A stretch of DNA of 64,000 nucleotides, taken from NCBI GenBank assembly GCA_020627705.1, contig JAHDGJ010000015.1, positions 27,587-91,586 of the forward strand, in the 5' to 3' direction. Origin of the DNA: Saprospiraceae bacterium. GTDB lineage: Bacteria; Bacteroidota; Bacteroidia; Chitinophagales; Saprospiraceae. The notes under the pieces were generated by a model that was given only the letters and a program-made list of their open reading frames with translations, did no database searches and was not told the DNA's origin. Below are positions 46,840 through 56,094 of the stretch, piece by piece. Position 1 is the stretch's first letter. Each line of letters begins with the position of its first letter. The position numbers were made by a program, and so were the translations under genes.

Positions 46840-47619
46840 ATGGCAACAAACACCAAAGAGTATAAAGAAAGCTATAAAGAGATTAAAACCATTTTAATTT
46901 CTCAGCCTAAACCTGAAAGATCCCCTTACTTTGACATTGAAGAAAAGTGGAATTTAAAGATAGATTGGAGGCCATTTATTCATGTTGAACCTGTGGGAGG
47001 AAAAGAATTTAGAAGATATAGAATTCGTCCTGATGAATTCTCGTGTATCATATTTACCTCAAAAAATTCTATAGAGCATTTTTTTAGACTTTGTGAAGAA
47101 ATGAGATGTACCATGTCTCAAAACACAAGGTATTTTTGCTTGTCTGAAGCGGTTGCAAATTATCTTCAAAAATTCATCGTTTATAGAAAACGTAAAGTTT
47201 TTGTTGGGGTAAGAAAAATTAAAGATCTAGAAGCTTCATTAAAAAAATTTAAAGCCACTGAAAACTTCTTGTTGCCTTGTTCAAATTTAGGAGCGAATGA
47301 AGTAGTTTCTTACTTAACAGAAAACGAATACGACTTCAAAGATGTAGTCATGTACAAAACTGTGGCTAGTGATCTTTCGGATCTAAGCGATGTTACCTAT
47401 GATGTCTTGGTCTTTTTTAGTCCACTCGGAATTCATTCTTTGTACGAAAATTTCCCTGATTTTAAGCAGAATGAAACTAGGTTAGCCATTTATGGAAAAA
47501 GTACCACTCAAGCAGTTTTGGATAAAGGCTTGCACCCCAACATTGTGGCACCTGCCCCAGAAACGCCATCAATGTCTGGCGCTTTAATGGCCTATCTAAA
47601 AAAGTCCAACAAAAAATAA
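46840..47619 (+). CDS. hemD: Uroporphyrinogen-III synthase
   Basis: 259 residues. Closes hydroxymethylbilane to uroporphyrinogen III in haem and sirohaem synthesis. The family is very diverse; signatures here are ILISQPKPERSPYF at the N-terminus, CIIFTSKNSIEHFFRL, and a second lobe with LPCSNLGANEVVSYL, VVMYKTVAS, DVLVFFSPLGIHSLYEN and AIYGKSTTQAVLDKGLHP. Placement after a DUF4271 gene agrees with other Bacteroidota. Confidence 0.88.
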   Translation: MATNTKEYKESYKEIKTILISQPKPERSPYFDIEEKWNLKIDWRPFIHVEPVGGKEFRRYRIRPDEFSCIIFTSKNSIEHFFRLCEEMRCTMSQNTRYFCLSEAVANYLQKFIVYRKRKVFVGVRKIKDLEASLKKFKATENFLLPCSNLGANEVVSYLTENEYDFKDVVMYKTVASDLSDLSDVTYDVLVFFSPLGIHSLYENFPDFKQNETRLAIYGKSTTQAVLDKGLHPNIVAPAPETPSMSGALMAYLKKSNKK

Positions 47620-47657
47620 AAGGGACAATTCCATTAGTACGACAACTGAAGGGCCTT

Positions 47658-48251
47658 GTGCCTTTTACCTCGCAAAGAGATGAACTTGCGAAGCTTTCTC
47701 CTATTTCATTTAAAAGCTATGAGGTACCTACTTCTGGGTTTAAATCGGCATCCGTTTTAGCGCTACTATATGTGAAAAATGATGATTGGAAACTACTTTT
47801 TATTGAAAGAAGTTCAAAATATCCTGGAGACAAACATGCTGGGCAAATTAGTTTTCCTGGAGGGCAAAAAGAAAAAAACGAATCTGATTGGGAATGTGCT
47901 TTGAGGGAAACATTTGAAGAGGTTGGAATTCCTTCAAAAGATGTGAACCATATTTCTCCTCTTACTCCATTATATATATCGGTAAGTAATTTTTTGGTTC
48001 ATCCGTATCTTGGATACCTCGATTCTCCTCCAAACTTCAAGATTCAACCAAGCGAAGTTGAACAAACCCTAGAAGTTTCTATTTCTCGATTACTAAATAA
48101 TGATAATCTGTTAATTGGAGATGTATTTGGTGGCGGAAGAACTATTAAGAATGTACCGTATTTTGATTTGGAAGGGAAAATACTTTGGGGAGCAACCTCA
48201 ATGATGACCGCTGAAATCCTTTCCCTCATTCGTCTTAGTCAATCAAATTAG
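47658..48251 (+). CDS. CoA pyrophosphatase-type Nudix hydrolase
   Basis: About 197 residues from a GTG. The Nudix box is intact: GGQKEKNESDWECALRETFEEVGI. HAGQISFPGG before it and PYFDLEGKILWGATSMM later are typical of the NudL/CoA diphosphatase group, which splits CoA or related nucleotides. The frame is open upstream of the GTG to at least 47628 (IPLVRQLKGL), so the true start may be slightly earlier, close after hemD. Last core-genome gene before the island junction. Confidence 0.85.
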   Translation: MPFTSQRDELAKLSPISFKSYEVPTSGFKSASVLALLYVKNDDWKLLFIERSSKYPGDKHAGQISFPGGQKEKNESDWECALRETFEEVGIPSKDVNHISPLTPLYISVSNFLVHPYLGYLDSPPNFKIQPSEVEQTLEVSISRLLNNDNLLIGDVFGGGRTIKNVPYFDLEGKILWGATSMMTAEILSLIRLSQSN

Positions 48252-48302
48252 CTTTTTGCCAGTCTTAAAGAAATGGTCAACCCTATCCTAGCCTTTTCTC
48301 TC

Positions 48303-48342
48303 CAAAAAAAGAACCTTTATTTCTAAAGACTCTCTGCGGTCC
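48303..48342 (-). repeat. Remnant tRNA-Asp 3' end with terminator (copy A)
   Basis: CTCTCTGCGGTCC (48330-48342) is identical to the sequence just outside and within the 3' end of the real tRNA-Asp (63941-63953). On the minus strand it is followed by a hairpin (AGAGTCTTTA/TAAAGGTTCT) and seven T. The same hairpin type recurs at 48478-48510. Confidence 0.6.
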
Positions 48343-48440
48343 ATGACTGAATGGTTCGCTCCAGGGAATTGGATTGACTAAATGTCAATCCAAAAGGAAG
48401 GAACCAATGCATCAGCATTGGATGGGTGGCAGTCCGGACC
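48338..48440. other. 103-nt highly structured element at the island junction
   Basis: The ends pair as GGTCC(at)GACTG (48338-48349) with CAGTC(c)GGACC (48430-48440). Inside are two hairpins: TGGATTGAC/GTCAATCCA and CCAATGC/GCATTGG. The outer stem resembles the tRNA-Asp acceptor stem (GGTCC...GGACC). It may be a decayed tRNA, a remnant of an earlier element or a structured RNA; nothing shows which. Confidence 0.5.
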
Positions 48441-48477
48441 AAATCATTCTTATAATTATTGATGCGTTATGGAAATC

Positions 48478-48510
48478 CAAAAAAAAAGAGCCTTCATTTC
48501 TGAAGACTCT
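48478..48510 (-). terminator. Terminator of the displaced tRNA-Asp 3' end (copy B)
   Basis: AGAG(c)CTTCA pairs with TGAAG(a)CTCT around a TTTC loop (48487-48510); the minus strand has nine T after it. It sits directly next to the left att repeat, as a tRNA terminator would. Confidence 0.75.
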
Positions 48511-48511
48511 A

Positions 48512-48527
48512 TGCGGTCCGGACGGGA
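48512..48527. repeat. Left attachment site (attL) of the tRNA-Asp island
   Basis: TGCGGTCCGGACGGGA, identical to 63946-63961 in the 3' part of tRNA-Asp. With the four bases CTCT on the left and one mismatch, the match is 20 of 21 positions. It covers the acceptor 3' strand and the start of the T arm. Confidence 0.8.
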
Positions 48528-48636
48528 ATATATTTATAACTTATATAGTGCTGATAATCAACAATTTAAACACCTCCGTATTGAATGATATTATAATAGG
48601 TACAAATTGTGGAAATAATATTCTTGTTCAACCCAA

Positions 48637-49209
48637 TTACTTCATTTTATAATCCATTTCCACTATCACAATAATTAATTCCTCTAAATTGCTTTGCTCG
48701 AAACGATTAATTATTTCTAGGACATTTTCCTCCCTGTTTGTTGAATTACAAAATGTTATTTCTGAAAAAAATTGTTCACCTAATTTTTTAATTCTTGAAA
48801 ATTGCAAGCAAGCCTTCATCTCATCTCCACATTGCATCGGAATCTCAGAAAAATAAGGCCCAAAAAAATCTTGAATTTCACCAACATTCACAGAAACATG
48901 AAAAGTATCCTGAGCAGCTTCTATTACAAAATCTACTTCCTCAATATTGAAACTAGCAGAAACAACAAGACCTATATCATTCCTTAAAGTTTGTTCAAAA
49001 AATGCTAAAGCTCCTTCCTCTAATTCCAACAAGTCTTCTGATTTTTCACCTTCGAGAATATTAAAAACATCTCCATTGACATTTACTTGATAGCTGTCTT
49101 TAACTTCAATATCATCACTATTAACATATTCGCAATTATCGTTATCAACATTCGTACAAGAAAAACTAAAGAACAAATAGAAGTAAAATGTTTTTTTAAT
49201 TAAACCCAT
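48637..49209 (-). CDS. Cargo lipoprotein of the island
   Basis: 190 residues. The signal MGLIKKTFYFYLFFSFSC ends in a lipobox-like Cys. The mature part is acidic (NDNCEYVNSDDIEVKD, EVDFVIEAAQDTFHVSVNVGEIQDFF) with a few Cys (MQCGDEMKACLQF). No recognised domain. Its start overlaps the stop of the SprB-repeat gene by 14 nt, making it the last of four coupled cargo genes. No convincing terminator follows before the attL region, whose copy B hairpin could serve. Confidence 0.7.
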   Translation of the reverse strand: MGLIKKTFYFYLFFSFSCTNVDNDNCEYVNSDDIEVKDSYQVNVNGDVFNILEGEKSEDLLELEEGALAFFEQTLRNDIGLVVSASFNIEEVDFVIEAAQDTFHVSVNVGEIQDFFGPYFSEIPMQCGDEMKACLQFSRIKKLGEQFFSEITFCNSTNREENVLEIINRFEQSNLEELIIVIVEMDYKMK

Positions 49210-52200
49210 GCTTTATTATTTTAATTCGATCTCTATTTCCACAATCATCAACAATTTCAACCACATAAGCTCCAGATTCTAAATTTATCAAACTTGCTTT
49301 AGTTCTATTTTGAAAAGATCCATTTAGCATTTCTTGGCCTTGAAGATTCGAAATTCTATAAGAAGAATTTCTATCACAATTGTAATTAACTATGTCTAGC
49401 AAGTTATGAACCGGATTTGGGTAAACTCTCATGTGATTTTCATCGTTTCTAACATTTACAAAATCGTTAGACTTGTATTCAATAGAGACAAATTGCTGAT
49501 CTGATTTTTCCATGTAAGTGAAAAAAGTATGATCCTTACTTGGTACTAAATTTACATAATCAAAAGTTCCAATAGGAATTATTTCTTCTTCGGTTGAATT
49601 TAATTTACCATTGAGATAAATAACATTATTAAGAAACAAGGATTCCAATCTTTCCGATCCTTTATTACCATATTGCTTAATACTAGATTCCTCCTTAGAA
49701 AATGAATATTCCGAAACCAAAATATCTGATTGCCCTCGACTAAAATATGATCCAGAATTATTTTTAACTGAACCGTTAAAATTTAGTCCAAAAATAAATT
49801 CATTCTCATTGATTTCAGAATCAACATATTCATAATCACCATTAATAATCCATTCGTCTTGGACAGTTAATCCATTTTGATTTAGTTTCACGATGTTTAC
49901 ATCCCCTACTAACTGAATTGAAGAAATATCTTTAGATACCTTTCCACCTCCTTGAACAATAAAATAATGATTATCCTCATCCTTTAGATTAGTTGCCGAA
50001 AAATAATCAAGGATTTGTTGATCTTCAGAAAAAGTAATATCAAGTTTCTTTTTTTGAATGATATTTTTAGTAATGACTGCCGACATTACATCATCATTTT
50101 CTCTCCAAAGTAATACACTTTTATTTTTGGTAATTATTTCCTTCGAAGCAGGAATTTGAATTCCAGATAACTTATTTAAGTTATAATCTAGGTATTCAAA
50201 ATCTATTTTATTCGAATGCTTATTCTTCAAAATATAATTCAGAGCCTTACACCCCATTTCTGGCTTTGTTTTATCAAACAAAGGATAAAAAGAGAATTCC
50301 TCTCCTAAAGTAAAAGTTTTGGAAACTTCAACTTCTTCATCAACTATCCAATAATATGTTGCTTCGTCACGCCCCTTTAAATTAGAATCTTTAGCAATAA
50401 TTACTTCAGAATTTTGCTCTGGAAATCTATTATAAAACATAATTTTTTCCTCTATAGCATCCATTTCAACCATATCATTCTCACTCGCAGTAAAATGTCT
50501 CACAAATGAATTTTTTCCATCTGTTAAACAGATTTTCGGAATTATATCACCATTACAATAAGTCGTATAGAGGTACTTATCAAATTCATATGATTCATTG
50601 AAGCGAGTTATATATTTTTTAGTTCCTCCTGGGCCTTTAAATCCGTCTAGTATAGTGGATAGTAATAAGGAAAAAGATTGAATATGAGCGAAGCCTTGTT
50701 CTGTTTTACAACTAGTTGTTAAATATGATTGCCCATCCTGTTCAAAAACTTTATAAGAACATGGAAATAGCAATTCCGAAGGTATCGGGCTGTTTATAAC
50801 ATCATCTCCATATGGTTCACAATCCGCTTCTTCCAAAGAATGAGTAACGATGCTAAAATCAGTTAAACAAAAAGATATATAACTACAAAATGTTCTTTCA
50901 TCATATGAGAAAAAGTCTGAACTCTCACCTGAATGCAAACCATTTAGAAAACTATAAAGTACAGAGGAAGTGAAATCTTCTTCAAATTCTGCTATTAACT
51001 GCGGAATCATATAAATAGCCTGGGCTATCTTCATAGTAACTATTTCATTTCCAGTATCGCATTTAGAACTTGGATATGTAGGAGGATTATAATAATTAGC
51101 AATGTAATCAGGTAAAAAACTTACATCACAAATAGTATAATCGGGTGCGGTAATTAATTGAAGTAAAGGGAAACCTTCACATTCTACTACAAAACATCCA
51201 TTTTCATCTATAACGGGATTCCCAGACCAATAACCTCCAAATTCACCACTAGTTTTTAATCTACATTCTGGATCAGCAGGACAAACTCTAAGCCTATCAC
51301 ATAAATCATAACCAGACGTCATTAACTCAATATCTGCCTCAGAGTAGTTTCCTAACTCTCTTAACCATTCTACATATTCTCCAACTCGCATAATTGTTGT
51401 TTTATCTTTGCGAGTTTCCACTACCTCTTCGTTACAAGTGTATTCTACATGACCTCCACAGCGAGGCCAAATACCAAGAAAATATGAACAATCTCCCGAA
51501 ACTATATTAATCCCAGCCGTTTCTCTAAAATTATCATCTAGAACTTCTCCATTACATATAGCATTATAAGTACAAACAAAAACTTCCCTATCTTCATCAA
51601 ATTCATGTGAAGAGTATTCTAAATCCCATTCTAATTCTTCCACAGAGAATGTGTGATAAAATGAGCATCCATCAACTTCAATACGAAACGAATATTCAGT
51701 ATTTCCAAAAAGGTCTTCAAATAAAACTTCAACAGTATTGTTTGCATTTTCTTCATAAAAATACGTGAATGGTTGATCCAAAAATCCAGCATAAGTAACC
51801 GAAATAGTTCCATTAGTTGGATTATTAAGCTCAATAGAATAGGTACCATCATTTAATCCTTCACAAGAAGGGGATTCATTTATCTCTTGAATTATATGAG
51901 CATTGACCTCAAATTCTTTTGAACAACCTTTAGCATCTGTAACAGTTACATTATAAAAATCTAACGGCACTGAAAGTTGGCTTTGTTCTGTTGATCCGTT
52001 ACTCCAAATCAAAGTAAATGGTTCGTTATCTCCAGAAATAAATGTATTTATTGAAGTAGTGAATTCTTCTATTCCACCGGCACAATCTTGTATTGATACA
52101 TCTGCTGTAAATTCTATATCAAATTCAGGAATCTCTATTACGAATTCTTTTTCTTCACAATTATTTGAAACTTTTAGACTATAGGTGCCCGCTTCCATAT

Positions 52201-53581
52201 TAGATCGAAAAATTCTATTTCCTGGATACCACAAATTATTAAAATCTTCGTCTTCCCATTTAATACTATTTATGCCTTGTCCACCTATTAAATCAATGCC
52301 CACGGAACCACTAGGATAATCAGGGCAAGATTTATCTATTGCCGCATTGACTAATTTTAGTTGTTCATATTCTGTCAAAATAAACTGCTCATCAAATGAA
52401 CAACCTGATACATTGTCACTTACTGTAACAGTATATTCGCCAACTGCTAAATTAGTTTGATTCTTTTTTGAAGAACCATTACTCCAAACGAAATCAAAAT
52501 CCTCATTTATACTACTTAATATTATCGAACCATTCGTTGTATTTGGGCAAGGTTTGAAAACCAACCCACCAATATCTGTAAAACTTTCACATTCACAGTC
52601 AATTCCAACTTCAAATGTCTGACTAATAGTTTCACAATTATTGGTTATTGTGACTTCATACACTCCTGAGGCTAATTCAGTTCGATGGCTAGTATTTCCT
52701 CCTTCTAGCCAGCTTAGATCCGACCAATTAATTATATTGTAACCAGAGTAATAATTTAAATCGAAATGAATCTCTCCTGTATTTGTAGAAGGACAAGTAT
52801 TGATCACATTTTCTTCGAGTATTTCTAGGCCATATGCAAAAGTTAGTTCGAAACATTGCTGAATAGAACAACCCTCTTCATCAAAAATACTTGCGCAATA
52901 TAACCCCGGAGATAAATTGAATAAAGATGATTCAGTATTGCCTGTATCCCACAAAACAGATAAACCTTCATCGAGATTTAAAATTATTCCACCATTATTT
53001 AGCTCTGGTAAACATGGTTGAAAAAGCCATGGTGATATTTCATCTATGGGCGCATCCAAAACAAATTTTTGTACATTTTGACAAGAATTATTATCAATTA
53101 CTGTAACACTATATTCTCCCGCAGATAAATTGAATATATCCTTAGTTGTTGATCCATTATTCCATTGATATGTAAAAGGAGCTGAACCACCTTGAGTAAC
53201 TAAAACAATACTACCGTCATTATTACATGGATTTAAAACATCACCAAAAACTTCAAAGGTGGGATCGATAAATGCGCATTCTATACTTTCATAGATATTT
53301 TCCTCATCTAAATTGATAGATACATTATAAATCCCAATATCTAAATCCTCAACAATTAAAAAGTCACTTGTAAAAATTAATTCTTGATAAAAATCATTAT
53401 CGGCACCTTCTATATAACCAGTCAAAGGAAAGCTAAAGTTTGTTCCGGAAAGATCAAGAGAAATTTCAAGTACTCCTCCATTGTTAATGTTACAGTAAGG
53501 TGAAGAATTATAATCGATTGTTTGGCTCTTCAAACAATAATTTAATGCACAAAAGCAAAGGATTGAAATCAGTCGCATCAT
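49196..53581 (-). CDS. Large SprB-repeat T9SS surface protein (island cargo)
   Basis: 1461 residues. Signal MMRLISILCFCALNYCLKSQ. Residues ~110-620 contain about six or seven SprB-type repeats, each with a leading Pro-Cys or Cys, GSI.l, a yqWsnGs element, nL.aGeY.vtV.dn.gC (e.g. PFTYQWNNGSTTKDIF and NLSAGEYSVTVIDNNSC). A Cys-rich middle (~650-1000) follows, then a beta region and a T9SS sorting domain from MRVYPNPVHN to the end. SprB in Flavobacterium is a motility adhesin; repeats of this kind also occur in many secreted proteins of unknown role. Overlaps the previous lipoprotein gene by 4 nt and the next by 14 nt. Confidence 0.82.
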   Translation of the reverse strand: MMRLISILCFCALNYCLKSQTIDYNSSPYCNINNGGVLEISLDLSGTNFSFPLTGYIEGADNDFYQELIFTSDFLIVEDLDIGIYNVSINLDEENIYESIECAFIDPTFEVFGDVLNPCNNDGSIVLVTQGGSAPFTYQWNNGSTTKDIFNLSAGEYSVTVIDNNSCQNVQKFVLDAPIDEISPWLFQPCLPELNNGGIILNLDEGLSVLWDTGNTESSLFNLSPGLYCASIFDEEGCSIQQCFELTFAYGLEILEENVINTCPSTNTGEIHFDLNYYSGYNIINWSDLSWLEGGNTSHRTELASGVYEVTITNNCETISQTFEVGIDCECESFTDIGGLVFKPCPNTTNGSIILSSINEDFDFVWSNGSSKKNQTNLAVGEYTVTVSDNVSGCSFDEQFILTEYEQLKLVNAAIDKSCPDYPSGSVGIDLIGGQGINSIKWEDEDFNNLWYPGNRIFRSNMEAGTYSLKVSNNCEEKEFVIEIPEFDIEFTADVSIQDCAGGIEEFTTSINTFISGDNEPFTLIWSNGSTEQSQLSVPLDFYNVTVTDAKGCSKEFEVNAHIIQEINESPSCEGLNDGTYSIELNNPTNGTISVTYAGFLDQPFTYFYEENANNTVEVLFEDLFGNTEYSFRIEVDGCSFYHTFSVEELEWDLEYSSHEFDEDREVFVCTYNAICNGEVLDDNFRETAGINIVSGDCSYFLGIWPRCGGHVEYTCNEEVVETRKDKTTIMRVGEYVEWLRELGNYSEADIELMTSGYDLCDRLRVCPADPECRLKTSGEFGGYWSGNPVIDENGCFVVECEGFPLLQLITAPDYTICDVSFLPDYIANYYNPPTYPSSKCDTGNEIVTMKIAQAIYMIPQLIAEFEEDFTSSVLYSFLNGLHSGESSDFFSYDERTFCSYISFCLTDFSIVTHSLEEADCEPYGDDVINSPIPSELLFPCSYKVFEQDGQSYLTTSCKTEQGFAHIQSFSLLLSTILDGFKGPGGTKKYITRFNESYEFDKYLYTTYCNGDIIPKICLTDGKNSFVRHFTASENDMVEMDAIEEKIMFYNRFPEQNSEVIIAKDSNLKGRDEATYYWIVDEEVEVSKTFTLGEEFSFYPLFDKTKPEMGCKALNYILKNKHSNKIDFEYLDYNLNKLSGIQIPASKEIITKNKSVLLWRENDDVMSAVITKNIIQKKKLDITFSEDQQILDYFSATNLKDEDNHYFIVQGGGKVSKDISSIQLVGDVNIVKLNQNGLTVQDEWIINGDYEYVDSEINENEFIFGLNFNGSVKNNSGSYFSRGQSDILVSEYSFSKEESSIKQYGNKGSERLESLFLNNVIYLNGKLNSTEEEIIPIGTFDYVNLVPSKDHTFFTYMEKSDQQFVSIEYKSNDFVNVRNDENHMRVYPNPVHNLLDIVNYNCDRNSSYRISNLQGQEMLNGSFQNRTKASLINLESGAYVVEIVDDCGNRDRIKIIKHGFN

Positions 53582-54207
53582 TTTAAAATAATTTTATTTG
53601 ATTTCCAAAGACGAATTATTTCATTATAAAATTCTTGTCCATTATGATTAAGATTATAAATTCTCTCATAACACGATACATCAGAACAATAGAAATAATC
53701 ATTGGGATCCTTGTTATCAATCGATAATAATCTTGGTAAAATCAATTCCTTAAAAGCATAAACATTGGTATCTAAAAAAATGACCCCATTTGATTCATTC
53801 GGATTTTCTAAATCAAATCTTAATAGCTCAAGTGTTGGTTCAAAAGATTCAGGAATTCTAATTTCTTTCAACATATCAACAAAGAAATTACATTGAAAAG
53901 AACTTATGTCTTTGAGACTTCTAGTTACTTCTAAAACAGTTTCAATTAATTTTCCGTCATTATTACGTATTCCTTTGTAAAGCTCATTCACGAATTTATT
54001 ATCATGAGTATCAGTGTAAAAAAAACCACAGAATTCAGTCTCTGAAATATTTTTATTTCTAAAATCTTCCCATACTCTTAAAAAATCCTCTTCAATTGAT
54101 TTATGGTTTAAGTCCTGTTTAAGTTGTTTTCTTATTGATTGATTACAACTAATTGCAAAAATTCCAATAAGTGGAATTAAAAATTTTATTAATCTATTTT
54201 TATCCAT
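53578..54207 (-). CDS. Cargo lipoprotein between metalloprotease and SprB-repeat genes
   Basis: 209 residues. MDKNRLIKFLIPLIGIFAISC is a lipoprotein signal. The mature part is mostly helical (LKQDLNHKSIEEDFLRVWEDFRNKN, IETVLEVTRSLKDISS) with a late pair of Cys (YFYCSDVSCYERI). I recognise no domain. It begins inside the end of the metalloprotease gene (19-nt overlap) and its stop overlaps the start of the SprB-repeat gene (ATGA), so the three are translationally coupled and probably act together. Confidence 0.72.
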   Translation of the reverse strand: MDKNRLIKFLIPLIGIFAISCNQSIRKQLKQDLNHKSIEEDFLRVWEDFRNKNISETEFCGFFYTDTHDNKFVNELYKGIRNNDGKLIETVLEVTRSLKDISSFQCNFFVDMLKEIRIPESFEPTLELLRFDLENPNESNGVIFLDTNVYAFKELILPRLLSIDNKDPNDYFYCSDVSCYERIYNLNHNGQEFYNEIIRLWKSNKIILK

Positions 54208-55994
54208 TGGTATCTTCTTATTGTTGTATCAATTACTTTACCGTTGCCTCTTGAACCGCTTGTCATTAGATTTCTGGGGTCGTCTTTTACTAAATATTTC
54301 AAATTCTCAGGAATATCATTTAGTGTATTCGGAACATATTCATCTGGATGATACCAACCCCACATTGCATGCCCAATTTCATGGGCCAAGGTTCTTTCTT
54401 CCATTTGTAATACATCTATAATTGATTCAGCTTCATTGGCTATAGATCTACCCTTTCGCTCTCCCATTGCGTTTAGATTTGAAAAATCTTCCAAATTATT
54501 TACCATATAGACTTTTGATATATTCTTATTACTCATTAAATTATTCCCATAGATACTACTCAGAACATTTCTAATTTCTACCCATTCCACAAGTTCCACT
54601 ATATCATTATCATCACCTTTAATATCAAAATTGAAATTTATCTTACCTCTATCAATAAAGTCCATGGTAACACCAATCTTATTCAATATTGCATTCGTGT
54701 TATTATTTAATAAATTATAATCAAAAAAAGGAGTACTATCAATGAATAACGGCTTACTACGTGTACCCAGATTTTTATTATCATCCAATATTTTCCCATC
54801 AAAATGTAACCAAGTGCGGCTATCACATTTTTTATCCTCGCCAGCATAAACGTGCATAAACCAAGTTCCTTCGTTTACAATCGAATCGCAAGAAAACTCT
54901 AACCATGGTGCATTAATATGAATTTTAGTATCCATATAAAAGTCAAAAGAAGCATCATCTCCAGGTAAAAGACATTTATGATCAATGCTTAATGAGTCCT
55001 GACAATTTACATCCAGATACTCATCAATATCATTACTATTTGCCAATGGCGCGTCTTCCTTTACCTTGTCAATACAAAAATTCAAAATATCATCATCTGA
55101 TTCTATCAAAGTAAATAAATTAAGTTCTATAGACTTCTCATCCAGAATATCTGCATTCAACATTTCTATATTCGGGCAGGCTTCTATTTCAAGACCATAA
55201 GTAGGAGGATAAACTTGTTTGGGCTTAATACCGAAATTTTCAAGAGTTGATCCACTTTCCTCAAATTCTATATTATCAACTGAAGGAACATTAGTTGGCA
55301 CTACCTCAGAGTTGGTGGTTATAGTTTGAAGATCAAGTCCAAATGCTTTTCTAGAATTTCTGAGTCTTAATTTCTCTATATCCTCATCAATAAAAACTTT
55401 CCAGGGAATTTTCTTGTTATCGCTGCCAATAGGAAAATTATAACTCGGGTAAGCTTCATAAACATTTGAGTCAAATTCATGAATTCTAATTTCATTTGAC
55501 TTTTTTTGATGTATGGAAATTTTAGAGATTTTCTCTATTGTCAGAGATAAAGAAATTTCTTGCCCTTCTCGATCTGAATTAGGGGTTTCGTCCTTGAACT
55601 TAACTTTAATTTTCGCCAAGTTATCACCCTTGAAATGCTCTTTAAAAAAATGAGCTAAATGATTCTGTGGATGACTAGGGCGACACTCACAATTTTCTCC
55701 AATACCCCAATCCCATGTGGAACTTACAATAGGGATTAATGTCTCACCTTGTTTCGGTTTTAAAAATATGCCGATTTGCACACCACCATTATTGATCGTG
55801 GTATCGCAAAGGCTTTCGCAAATAAATGCTTTATCCTTATCCTTGTATAGATGATTGTTAAAAGAAATTACATATTCATTGAATTTCTTTCCAAGATTTT
55901 CTTCACATTCATGAAAGGATGCATTTTGTGAAGATAATGGGACTAATGGAACAAGAATATATAGAAAGACTAATGTAACTGAACAGAGTTTCAT
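54189..55994 (-). CDS. Secreted metzincin-like metalloprotease (island cargo)
   Basis: 601 residues. Signal MKLCSVTLVFLYILVPLVPLSSQ. A ~500-residue N-terminal region of unknown fold with many Cys (CECRPSHP, CESLCDTTINNGG) precedes a C-terminal zinc site, LAHEIGHAMWGWYHPDE: His538, Glu539, His542, with Gly546 and His549. The canonical metzincin motif has Gly at position 8 and the third His at position 11; here they are at 9 and 12, one residue longer. A Met-turn-like NLMTSGS (Met577) follows. It is probably a secreted or periplasmic protease, first gene of the four-gene cargo operon. No T9SS sorting domain is seen at its end. Confidence 0.75.
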   Translation of the reverse strand: MKLCSVTLVFLYILVPLVPLSSQNASFHECEENLGKKFNEYVISFNNHLYKDKDKAFICESLCDTTINNGGVQIGIFLKPKQGETLIPIVSSTWDWGIGENCECRPSHPQNHLAHFFKEHFKGDNLAKIKVKFKDETPNSDREGQEISLSLTIEKISKISIHQKKSNEIRIHEFDSNVYEAYPSYNFPIGSDNKKIPWKVFIDEDIEKLRLRNSRKAFGLDLQTITTNSEVVPTNVPSVDNIEFEESGSTLENFGIKPKQVYPPTYGLEIEACPNIEMLNADILDEKSIELNLFTLIESDDDILNFCIDKVKEDAPLANSNDIDEYLDVNCQDSLSIDHKCLLPGDDASFDFYMDTKIHINAPWLEFSCDSIVNEGTWFMHVYAGEDKKCDSRTWLHFDGKILDDNKNLGTRSKPLFIDSTPFFDYNLLNNNTNAILNKIGVTMDFIDRGKINFNFDIKGDDNDIVELVEWVEIRNVLSSIYGNNLMSNKNISKVYMVNNLEDFSNLNAMGERKGRSIANEAESIIDVLQMEERTLAHEIGHAMWGWYHPDEYVPNTLNDIPENLKYLVKDDPRNLMTSGSRGNGKVIDTTIRRYQWIKID

Positions 55995-56059
55995 ACTAAT
56001 TGTATTAGTTTATTGTCCAGAATTGGAAGGAAAATACTACAAGATTATCCGAGGGAAGG

Positions 56060-56094
56060 ATATTAGAAACAAAAATTTATATAGTTTCTAATAT
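56060..56094. promoter_or_regulatory. 11-bp inverted repeat upstream of the cargo operon
   Basis: ATATTAGAAAC (56060-56070) and GTTTCTAATAT (56084-56094) are perfect inverted repeats with a 13-nt AT-only spacer, 66-100 nt upstream of the cargo ATG. The spacer could hold a -7 element on the minus strand. A candidate operator controlling the cargo. Confidence 0.45.

Noticed and set aside
48374..48652. 92-codon plus-strand frame across the island junction
   Set aside because: It runs through att repeat and terminator hairpins, so it is explained by those structures.
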